Assembly (NCBI GenBank): GCA_022736605.1 | Contig: DZDB01000056.1 | Span: 1 to 11,517, forward strand | Reading direction: 5' to 3' | DNA from: Sideroxydans lithotrophicus | Lineage (GTDB): Bacteria; Pseudomonadota; Gammaproteobacteria; Burkholderiales; Sulfuriferulaceae | Length of the DNA stretch: 11,517 nt | Part shown: positions 1-4,966 of the stretch, piece after piece | How positions within the stretch are numbered: the first letter of the stretch is position 1 | Layout: each line of letters starts with the position of its first letter | Position numbers and translations under genes: made by a program | Notes under the pieces: model-generated | What the model saw: the letters and a program-made list of their open reading frames with translations, nothing else | What the model was told of the DNA's origin: nothing | Databases searched by the model: none

Positions 1-359
1 ACCGCTGCCGTTGGCCTTTTTATTGTAGGCGATGGCGTGTTCCCCGCCCACGCGGGGATGAACCGAATCTTCCTATAATTCGCAAACCGGCCAGTATAGT
101 GTTCCCCGCCCACGCGGGGATGAACCGCAACAAGCGCCAGCGCACCAAAACCCCAAACAGTGTTCCCCGCCCACGCGGGGATGAACCGGTCTATTGGATT
201 CGGAAAGCGGCTCACTTCAAGTGTTCCCCGCCCGCGCGGGGATGAACCACAGTGCTCAACAATTCATTCAACCGAGACCGCGTGTTCCCCGCCCGCGCGG
301 GGATGAACCGCCATTGCTCGATTAAGTGCGGGCAGATAATCGGTGTTCCCCGCTCGCGC
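1..359 (+). CRISPR. Type I-E-like CRISPR array, trailer (leader-distal) end
   Basis: Five complete 29-base repeats lie at 37-65, 99-127, 160-188, 221-249 and 282-310. The window opens on the last 4 bases (ACCG) of another repeat, and a decayed terminal repeat sits at 343-359. Spacers are 5-36, 66-98, 128-159, 189-220, 250-281 and 311-342; all are 32 bases except the 33-base one at 66-98. Each repeat starts GTGTTCCCCGC, has a 4-base loop (CCAC or CCGC) and ends in GCGGGG then ATGAACCG, giving a 6-bp stem. This matches the E. coli type I-E repeat layout, in which Cas6e cuts after the stem and leaves an 8-base 5' handle, here ATGAACCG. The decayed 3' repeat means transcription runs on the plus strand and the leader is left of the window. 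No cas gene is present, so subtype is inferred from the repeat alone. Confidence 0.97.
343..359 (+). repeat. Degenerate terminal CRISPR repeat
   Basis: The final repeat matches the others for 17 bases (GTGTTCCCCGC then TCGCGC), with one C-to-T change at its 12th base, and is then lost. It lacks the right arm of the stem (GCGGGG) and the ATGAACCG handle, so it cannot form the normal Cas6e hairpin. A decayed last repeat is typical of the old, trailer end of an array and fixes the array's orientation. Confidence 0.9.
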
Positions 360-382
360 ACTTGAATAGCGTATATACCTTG

Positions 383-411
383 CTGACAACCTGCCAGCTG
401 ATGGTTATCTT
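383..411 (+). promoter_or_regulatory. Candidate sigma-70 promoter of the toxin-antitoxin operon
   Basis: CTGACA (383-388, five of six bases of TTGACA) and TATCTT (406-411, four of six of TATAAT) are separated by exactly 17 bases. Transcription would start near 418, about 50 bases before the antitoxin ATG. An 8-bp palindrome, GTATATAC (371-378), sits just upstream of the -35 box. The match is moderate and rests on sequence alone. Confidence 0.4.
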
Positions 412-438
412 TACGCTTCTCGCAGGCGTGTGATACAG

Positions 439-454
439 TGAATTCATGTATTCA
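439..454. promoter_or_regulatory. Palindromic operator candidate for the RHH antitoxin
   Basis: TGAATTCATGTATTCA is an inverted repeat with 7 of 8 base pairs symmetric; only the 444/449 pair fails. It lies between the predicted promoter and the antitoxin's Shine-Dalgarno sequence (GGAGG, 458-462). Ribbon-helix-helix antitoxins normally bind such short palindromes to repress their own operon, so this is the natural autoregulatory site. Binding itself is inferred. Confidence 0.5.
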
Positions 455-468
455 AATGGAGGTGTGAC

Positions 469-696
469 ATGGCAACTTCTATACGGCTTGCAGCCGAAAC
501 CGAACAAAGGCTGGATTTTCTTGCGGCGCAGACTGGGCGTACCAAGGCTTTTTATTTGCGCGAGTTGATCGAGCGCGGGATTGAGGAGATGGAAGATTAT
601 TATCTGGCCGCCGACGTGCTGGAACGCGTTCGCAAGGGCGAGGAAAAAGTCTATTCCACCCAGCAAGTGAGAAAAGACCTTGGCCTGGACGATTGA
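469..696 (+). CDS. RelB/CopG-like ribbon-helix-helix antitoxin
   Basis: This 75-residue protein is the antitoxin half of a type II toxin-antitoxin pair and would neutralise the RelE-like toxin encoded by the overlapping next gene. The N-terminal TSIRLAAETEQRL is a typical RHH beta strand running into helix 1, followed by AAQTGRTKAFYLRELIERGI as the turn and helix 2 (about residues 3-43). The charged C-terminal part (about 44-75, ending VRKDLGLDD) is the expected toxin-wrapping segment. The ATG is preceded by a strong GGAGG at 458-462, 6 bases away. RHH antitoxins usually autorepress, and a palindrome at 439-454 fits. The family is clear from the fold pattern and partner; the exact subfamily name is less certain. 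Confidence 0.88.
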   Translation: MATSIRLAAETEQRLDFLAAQTGRTKAFYLRELIERGIEEMEDYYLAADVLERVRKGEEKVYSTQQVRKDLGLDD

Positions 697-946
697 GTAC
701 ACCGAAACGGCGAGAAAGCGGCTACGCAAGTTCGATAAGCAGGTTGCACGGCAGATCGTTGATTATCTGGACGAACGTGTTGCGCCCCTGAGCGATCCGC
801 GCGGCACAGGTAAAGCATTGGTCGGTACGTTGGGTGGGCTATGGCGTTATCGGGTGGGCGATTATCGGGCAAGTTGTGAATTGCGTGACGGTGCGCTGGT
901 GGTTTTGGTTTTGCAGGTTGGCAATCGCCGCGAGGTTTATCGTTGA
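680..946 (+). CDS. RelE/ParE-family toxin
   Basis: This 88-residue protein is a RelE/ParE-superfamily toxin. RelE members cleave mRNA on the ribosome and ParE members poison gyrase; the sequence does not settle which applies. It opens with the family signature AWTIEYTETARKRLRKFDKQ, continues with the helix ARQIVDYLDERV, and has the C-terminal core LWRYRVGDYRASCEL followed by VLQVGNRREVYR, whose Arg residues (WRYRVGDYR) match the usual active surface. I chose the TTG at 680 because it restores the standard MAWTIEY N-terminus; no ATG or GTG in that frame does so. The gene overlaps the antitoxin by 17 bases, and translational coupling of this kind helps keep antitoxin in excess. Length and motifs look intact. 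Confidence 0.87.
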   Translation: MAWTIEYTETARKRLRKFDKQVARQIVDYLDERVAPLSDPRGTGKALVGTLGGLWRYRVGDYRASCELRDGALVVLVLQVGNRREVYR

Positions 947-1115
947 TGAGGTGGGCGAATTGAAACGCCAGATTTGGCGGATGAGCACCCTGAGCGGTGC
1001 ATCGTCCGGCCAGCTGGCGTGGCGCAGGTCGAAACAATTTTTGGGTGGGGGCGTCCAGTACGCTGGACCATACTGCTGTGAAATGAGGTAATTTTCGCTG
1101 CTGTATAGGGATCAC
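947..1115. other. Gene-free strip dense in inverted repeats
   Basis: No credible gene is seen here. Several short dyads are present: CGCCA/TGGCG (966-970 with 975-979), GCACC/GGTGC (985-989 with 996-1000), the perfect 10-bp palindrome GCCAGCTGGC (1009-1018), GTCCAG/CTGGAC around a TACG loop (1053-1068), and GTATAGG/CCTATAC (1103-1121), the last of which contains the stop codon of the neighbouring transglutaminase gene. None is followed by a good T-tract on either strand, so I do not call a standard intrinsic terminator. The strip lies between the convergent ends of the toxin gene and the transglutaminase gene, so a termination role is possible. Confidence 0.6.
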
Positions 1116-2189
1116 CTATACGTTGACTTCTTCCGCCGTAATTCGATAGATAAACTGATCCGGCATGAGTTGTTCGCGCGCGACACCATCCAGTTCGGCG
1201 TAGGGGTACATGAGGAAATTGATCGGGTTGTGGGCGGCGTGTGGCTTGAGCGAAAAATCGCGGGCGTGGTTGAGCGCCAGCCAGTTCATTTCCCAGTAGC
1301 CAAACAGTTTGTCGCGCAATGCGACGATTTTGGGATCGGTGAGCGGCAGTTTTTCTTCCAGGATAGCTTTACGCACGTCGGCTGGATCGACGGGTACCCA
1401 GCCGTAGCCCACCAGATAAAATTCGGCGCGGCAATGCTGGGCGCGCGTGACGTCGCCGGTTTTGCCGAGGCTTTTGAACTGTTTTGATTCGCCCACGCGG
1501 ATGCCGAATACTTCGCGCGCGGGGATGCCGCTGGCGCGTGCCAGACCGACGAACAGGGAATTGATGTCGGCGCATTTGCCGCCGAGGTTGCCGGTTTCCA
1601 GCATGGTTTTGATGTCGCCCAGGCCACAGCCCTGGGTGGCCGGGTCGCGGAAGCTGTTAACCACCACCCAATCGTAGATGGCACGGGCTTGTTCCAGCGG
1701 GGTGTGCGCGCCACGGGTAGCTTGACGGGCGGTATCGAGCACGATGCCGTCTACCGGAATGTGTTGCGTGGGGCTGAGGAATGCGTGTACGGATTTGGGC
1801 AGTTTGCCATGCACGCCGTTGGGCAGGGCGTTGACGCCGGTGCCACGGTCAACGGTACGCGCCAGACAGGATATGCCGATCTGGCGCGGTGCAGTATCTT
1901 GCCAGCTGGCACGGTAGTAATCGGCACCAGCCTGGCTGTCGTCGATTTCACCCTGCGTACTGGCGCGGCCATTGACCAGTACTTTTTCGGCCTGCTGCCA
2001 GCCGTCGGTGGCGGTCATCGGCAGCGGCAACCACAGGTTGGCGAGGGTGTTGTTGGTCGGCAGCTTGACCTGGTAGGTCAGGCGAAAACTCCGCCAGGTT
2101 TGTACCGGTGCGGCTTGGCTCAACGGTGACGACAGCAGGGGCAGGGTGGCGCTGGCGGCGGCCAGCTTGAAGAAGTCGCGGCGTTGCAA
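1116..2189 (-). CDS. Tat-exported transglutaminase-like protein
   Basis: This predicted 357-residue protein is a transglutaminase-like (papain-fold) enzyme exported by the twin-arginine route. The N-terminus MQRRDFFKLAAASATLPLL carries RRDFFK, close to the Tat consensus, with a likely cleavage after SQA (residue 26). The catalytic triad is visible: Cys206 in GGKCADINSLFVGLARASGIPAR, His252 in AQHCRAEFYLVGYGWVPVD, and Asp268 in VDPADV. I chose the TTG at 2189 because AGGAG lies 6 bases upstream and a TATAAT (2231-2226, minus strand) sits about 40 bases upstream, inside the longer open frame that reaches 2363. Bacterial relatives act as proteases or amidases as often as cross-linkers, so the substrate is unknown. 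It is divergent from the HIRAN gene, with only 48 bases between starts. Confidence 0.85.
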   Translation of the reverse strand: MQRRDFFKLAAASATLPLLSSPLSQAAPVQTWRSFRLTYQVKLPTNNTLANLWLPLPMTATDGWQQAEKVLVNGRASTQGEIDDSQAGADYYRASWQDTAPRQIGISCLARTVDRGTGVNALPNGVHGKLPKSVHAFLSPTQHIPVDGIVLDTARQATRGAHTPLEQARAIYDWVVVNSFRDPATQGCGLGDIKTMLETGNLGGKCADINSLFVGLARASGIPAREVFGIRVGESKQFKSLGKTGDVTRAQHCRAEFYLVGYGWVPVDPADVRKAILEEKLPLTDPKIVALRDKLFGYWEMNWLALNHARDFSLKPHAAHNPINFLMYPYAELDGVAREQLMPDQFIYRITAEEVNV

Positions 2190-2225
2190 GGGGCTCTCCT
2201 GATGACAGTACACATGGATTTGCGC

Positions 2226-2231
2226 ATTATA
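2226..2231 (-). promoter_or_regulatory. -10 box for the transglutaminase gene
   Basis: A perfect TATAAT reads on the minus strand at 2231-2226. A start about 7 bases further on would give a leader of roughly 30 bases with the Shine-Dalgarno AGGAG before the TTG at 2189. I see no good -35 box at 16-18 bases, so an activator or a weak promoter is possible. Confidence 0.45.
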
Positions 2232-2237
2232 GCGGGC

Positions 2238-2621
2238 ATGTCGATCAAATATTGTGTGTGTTTTGGCGCGCTGATGCTGGCGTTGGCCTTGCCGGCGCAG
2301 GCGGTGCAGGTGTCGGAACGCATCCTGTTGCAGGCGTCGCCGCTGGCGGGGTTTCAGTATCACTCAGCGAAGCAGGTATGGGATGAGCTGCGGGAGGGTG
2401 ATGCGCTGACGCTGGTGCGCGAGCCGGATAACGCGTATGACCCGCGTGCGGTCAAGGTGTTGTGGCACGGCACGATGCTGGGCTATGTGCCGCGCCGTGA
2501 TAACGAGGCGGTGGCGCGGCTGCTGGATCGTGGCACGGTGCTCGAGGCTCGTATCACACGGCTGGTCAAGACGCGTAACCCGTGGCAGCGCATACTGTTT
2601 GAGGTCTATGTGCCCTTGTAG
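2238..2621 (+). CDS. Exported HIRAN-domain protein
   Basis: This predicted 127-residue protein has a signal peptide followed by a single HIRAN domain. Residues 1-22 (MSIKYCVCFGALMLALALPAQA) form a classical Sec signal with AQA before the likely cut. The HIRAN hallmarks follow: SPLAGFQYH (34-42), LREGDALTLVREPDNAYDPRAV (51-72) and LGYVPR (81-86), with the domain ending about residue 124. In HLTF/Rad5 helicases the HIRAN domain binds DNA 3' ends; that role is hard to reconcile with export, so function here is open. The ATG at 2238 is preferred because it puts the signal peptide at the N-terminus; ATGs at 2184 and 2214 are in frame but add an unlikely leader. The Shine-Dalgarno site is weak. It may be co-transcribed with tsaB, 25 bases downstream. 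Confidence 0.8.
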   Translation: MSIKYCVCFGALMLALALPAQAVQVSERILLQASPLAGFQYHSAKQVWDELREGDALTLVREPDNAYDPRAVKVLWHGTMLGYVPRRDNEAVARLLDRGTVLEARITRLVKTRNPWQRILFEVYVPL

Positions 2622-2634
2622 TCCTGAGGCTCGG

Positions 2635-2640
2635 TATAAT
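2635..2640 (+). promoter_or_regulatory. TATAAT immediately upstream of tsaB
   Basis: A perfect TATAAT ends 6 bases before the tsaB ATG at 2647. If used, the transcript would begin at or within a base or two of the ATG, giving a leaderless mRNA. No good -35 box or extended -10 is seen, and tsaB has no Shine-Dalgarno site at normal spacing (the nearest GAGG, 2626-2629, is 17 bases away). Confidence 0.35.
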
Positions 2641-2646
2641 TGCCGC

Positions 2647-3318
2647 ATGAAAATTCTCGCCTTCGATACCTCCACCGAATATTGCACCGCCGCGCTGTTG
2701 ATTGACGGTGCGGTCGCGCTGCGCGAGGTTCACGCCGGGCAAACCCATTCACAATTATTGCTGCCGATGTGTCAGGACTTGCTGGCCGAAGCCGACATTG
2801 CGTTGCAGCAGCTCGATGGCATTGCGTTTGGCGCCGGGCCGGGTTCGTTCACCGGGCTGCGCATTGCCTGCGCGGTGGCGCAGGGGCTGGCGCTGGGCGC
2901 CGATGTGCCGGTGTATGGCGTGGGCAGTCTGCTGGCGCTGGCCGAGGCGAGCGCCGCGCCGCGCGTGATCGCCTGCCTGGATGCGCGCATGGGCGAGGTA
3001 TATCACGCCGTCTATGAGCGCCTTGAAGGTGGCTGGCAGGAAGTCAGCGCGCCGTTGTTATCTGCGCCAGAACAGGTGCCGCAGGTGTCGGGCAAGGGCT
3101 GGTGCGGCAGTGGCAGTGGTTTCAGGGTGTATGCCGAGGTGCTGGCGGCGCACTACGGTGCGGCAATTGATCGCGCCTGCCCGGAACTGTTTCCGCATGC
3201 GCGTGAAATCGCCGCGCTGGCCGCACCGCACTTTGCTGCGGGTGAAGGCATGATTGCCGAGCTGGCCGCGCCGCTTTATGTGCGCGACAAAGTGGCGCAA
3301 AAGACCTGCGAACGATGA
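2647..3318 (+). CDS. tsaB: tRNA t6A37 synthesis protein TsaB
   Basis: TsaB is the non-catalytic ASKHA-fold partner of TsaD. With TsaE it helps transfer threonylcarbamoyl from threonylcarbamoyl-AMP to A37 of tRNAs reading ANN codons, in the cytoplasm. The 223-residue length is close to E. coli TsaB (231). Visible signatures are the start KILAFDTSTEYCTAAL (FDTST at 6-10), GAGPGSFTGLRI (62-73), LDARMGEVYHAVY (111-123) and the C-terminal PLYVRDKVA (209-217). The ATG at 2647 gives the canonical MKILAFDTS start. It overlaps rimI by 4 bases (ATGA), and a tsaB-rimI pair is common in proteobacteria. A TATAAT lies just upstream, so it may start its own leaderless transcript. Confidence 0.96.
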   Translation: MKILAFDTSTEYCTAALLIDGAVALREVHAGQTHSQLLLPMCQDLLAEADIALQQLDGIAFGAGPGSFTGLRIACAVAQGLALGADVPVYGVGSLLALAEASAAPRVIACLDARMGEVYHAVYERLEGGWQEVSAPLLSAPEQVPQVSGKGWCGSGSGFRVYAEVLAAHYGAAIDRACPELFPHAREIAALAAPHFAAGEGMIAELAAPLYVRDKVAQKTCER

Positions 3319-3785
3319 GTGCCCTGTTTAAATCCGAGCCGTATTTTCGCCCGATGCACGAGGATGACCTCGACGTGGTGGCGGCGATTGACTATGCGGC
3401 GTATCCCTTCCCCTGGACGCATGGCAATTTTCGCGATTCCATCGAGTCCGGCTATAGCTGCTGGGTGTATCAGCACGACGAGTTTATTGTGGGTTACGCG
3501 GTGATGCTGCTGGCCGTGCAGGAGGCGCATCTGTTGAATATTACCGTGGCGCCCGACTGGCAGGGGCAGGGCAAAGGGCGCGCTTTTATGCAGCATTTGC
3601 TGGCTGTGGCGCACGACTATCGCGCTGAGGCGATGTTCCTTGAAGTGCGGCCGACCAATACCGCAGCGCGGCGCTTGTATCACTCGCTCGGCTTCGACTA
3701 CATCGCGGTGCGCAAGGGTTATTACCCGAGCCAGTATGGCCGCGAGGACGCCGTCATCATGCGCAAGGAGTTGAACCATGCGTGA
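3315..3785 (+). CDS. rimI: Ribosomal protein S18-alanine N-acetyltransferase RimI
   Basis: RimI is a GNAT-family enzyme that acetylates the N-terminal alanine of ribosomal protein S18 using acetyl-CoA. The 156-residue protein shows the RimI substrate-loop signature YPFPWTHGNF (30-39), GNAT motif A as ITVAPDWQGQGKGRAFM (76-92, with the Q-x-x-G-x-G acetyl-CoA loop), and motif B with LEVRPTN (109-115) and RRLYHSLGF (119-127). Glu110 and Tyr122 correspond to the catalytic pair known in E. coli RimI (Glu103 and Tyr115). The ATG overlaps the tsaB stop codon as ATGA, with no clear Shine-Dalgarno site of its own, so translation is probably coupled. It overlaps the next gene by 8 bases. Confidence 0.96.
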   Translation: MSALFKSEPYFRPMHEDDLDVVAAIDYAAYPFPWTHGNFRDSIESGYSCWVYQHDEFIVGYAVMLLAVQEAHLLNITVAPDWQGQGKGRAFMQHLLAVAHDYRAEAMFLEVRPTNTAARRLYHSLGFDYIAVRKGYYPSQYGREDAVIMRKELNHA

Positions 3786-4356
3786 TGCGGTATTGCAAGA
3801 ACTTGAACTGGCGCCGCTATGGCGGTTGCGCCGTCCCGGCGCGGGTGTTGATGACGCCGATGCCGGCGCGGCGATTGCCAGCATGGACTGGGATACGTTG
3901 CGCGCGGCTTATCCCGGGATGGCCGGTGAGGGCGATCTGCGCGCGGATTGGGTAATTGCCGGCGTTGCCATCGCCGATGACAGCGAGGCGGCGCGGCTGT
4001 TCGACGCGATGCTCGCGGCGTTGCAATTGCAGCGCGATAAACGGGTGTTTATGCTGCCCATACCCAACATCGATACGCCGCTTGCACGCGCTGTCATGGC
4101 GCGCCAACTTGCTTTGTTGCAGCCAGGCGTGATGCTGGCGCTGGGGCAGCCAGCAGCGCAGCGGCTGCTGGTGACCGAAGCGCCACTCGACACCCTGCGC
4201 GGGCGGGTGCATGACTGCATGGGCACGCCGCTGATCGCAAGTTTTCATCCGGATGACTTATTGAAAGCTGTATCATCCAAGGCGCTGGCATGGCAAGACC
4301 TGTGCCTGGCGCTAACCACGCTGCAAAATAATCCCAAGGAGAGACCGAATGCGTAA
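3778..4356 (+). CDS. Degenerate family-4 uracil-DNA-glycosylase-like protein
   Basis: This 192-residue protein follows the family-4 uracil-DNA glycosylase plan but looks catalytically dead. The C-terminal half is recognisable: RQLALLQPGVMLALGQPAAQRLL (109-131), TLRGRVHDCMGTPLIASFHPDDLL (139-162, replacing the family's LRG...HPSxLL region), then SKALAWQDL (167-175). Where family 4 has GEAPG, this has AGVAIADDSE (61-70); where it has the CRPPGNR loop there is LPIPNIDTP (93-101). Only two cysteines exist (147, 175), so the four-cysteine 4Fe-4S site is absent. A standard family-4 gene often follows tsaB-rimI in betaproteobacteria, so this is likely the ortholog evolved to another role or decaying, although its frame is intact. 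AAGGAG (3765-3770) lies 7 bases before the ATG. Confidence 0.75.
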   Translation: MRDAVLQELELAPLWRLRRPGAGVDDADAGAAIASMDWDTLRAAYPGMAGEGDLRADWVIAGVAIADDSEAARLFDAMLAALQLQRDKRVFMLPIPNIDTPLARAVMARQLALLQPGVMLALGQPAAQRLLVTEAPLDTLRGRVHDCMGTPLIASFHPDDLLKAVSSKALAWQDLCLALTTLQNNPKERPNA

Positions 4357-4966
4357 CTGGCTGACTTCCGTATTGCTGATTTTGACCGCGCTGAGCCTGA
4401 GCGGCTGTGGCTACAACAAATTCCAGACCCAGGATGAACAGGTCAAGGCGAGCTGGGCTGAAGTGCTCAACCAATATCAGCGCCGCGCCGATCTGGTACC
4501 CAACCTGGTGAATGTGGTCAAAGGCTATGCGTCGCATGAAAAAGACGTGTTCATCCAGGTCGCCGAAGCACGCGCCAGCGTCGGCAAAATTCAGGCAACG
4601 CCGGAATTGGTCAACGACCCGGAAGCCTTTGCCAAATTTCAGGCGGCACAGCGTGACATGAGCGGCGCGCTGTCGCGTCTGATGCTGGTTGCCGAGAACT
4701 ACCCGCAGCTCAAGGCTGACGGCGTGTTCCGTGATTTGCAGGCGCAACTGGAAGGCACCGAGAACCGCATTACTGTGGCGCGCAAACGCTTCATCGACTC
4801 GGTACAAGACTACAACGGCACGGTACGCCAGTTTCCCAGCAACCTGACAGCGATGGTGATGGGCTACAAGACCAAGGCCAGCTTCACGGTGGACAACGAG
4901 AAAGAAATTTCCAAGGCACCGAAGGTTGATTTCGGCGGTCAGCCCACCCCGGCACCGGCGCAATAA
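4349..4966 (+). CDS. lemA: LemA-family lipoprotein
   Basis: LemA-family proteins are helical, membrane-anchored proteins of uncertain function that are often encoded with TPM-domain proteins, as here. The 205-residue protein begins with a lipoprotein signal, MRNWLTSVLLILTALSLSGC, with lipobox LSGC and the acylated Cys at residue 20. The family core follows: QDEQVKASWAEVLNQYQRRADLVPNL (about 28-53), VAEARASVG (72-80), LSRLMLVAENYPQLKAD (108-124), LQAQLEGTENRITVARKRFID (130-150) and YNGTVRQFPSNL (154-165). The C-terminus is a short proline-rich tail. AAGGAG (4336-4341) lies 7 bases before the ATG, one of the best ribosome-binding sites in this run. The gene overlaps its upstream neighbour by 8 bases and abuts the next start with no spacing. 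Confidence 0.95.
   Translation: MRNWLTSVLLILTALSLSGCGYNKFQTQDEQVKASWAEVLNQYQRRADLVPNLVNVVKGYASHEKDVFIQVAEARASVGKIQATPELVNDPEAFAKFQAAQRDMSGALSRLMLVAENYPQLKADGVFRDLQAQLEGTENRITVARKRFIDSVQDYNGTVRQFPSNLTAMVMGYKTKASFTVDNEKEISKAPKVDFGGQPTPAPAQ

Noticed and set aside
1..359. Spacers targeting the window itself
   Set aside because: I compared the six spacers by eye with the rest of the window and saw no matching stretch; this is not an exhaustive search and says nothing about the rest of the genome.
343..470. A CreTA-like RNA toxin-antitoxin built on the degenerate repeat
   Set aside because: CreTA has a repeat-like element driving a Cascade-guided repressor and a tiny toxic RNA gene. Here the degenerate repeat is simply the array's last repeat, with half its stem missing, and a protein TA follows. 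No second spacer-repeat unit is seen.
322..729. A 135-codon minus-strand frame across the CRISPR trailer and antitoxin
   Set aside because: It runs through a CRISPR repeat remnant and opposite the RHH antitoxin, with no domain signature.
1053..1068. GTCCAG-TACG-CTGGAC hairpin as an intrinsic terminator
   Set aside because: The stem is perfect but only 6 bp and no T-tract follows on either strand, so it is listed only as one of the dyads in the strip.
834..1091. An 85-codon plus-strand frame after the toxin
   Set aside because: Its first half overlaps the toxin in another frame and it has no ribosome-binding site or recognisable motif.
2190..2363. N-terminal extension of the transglutaminase gene
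   Set aside because: The extra 58 residues are Arg/Gln-rich without family resemblance, overlap the HIRAN gene and contain the likely promoter; the TTG at 2189 has a proper ribosome-binding site and a Tat signal.
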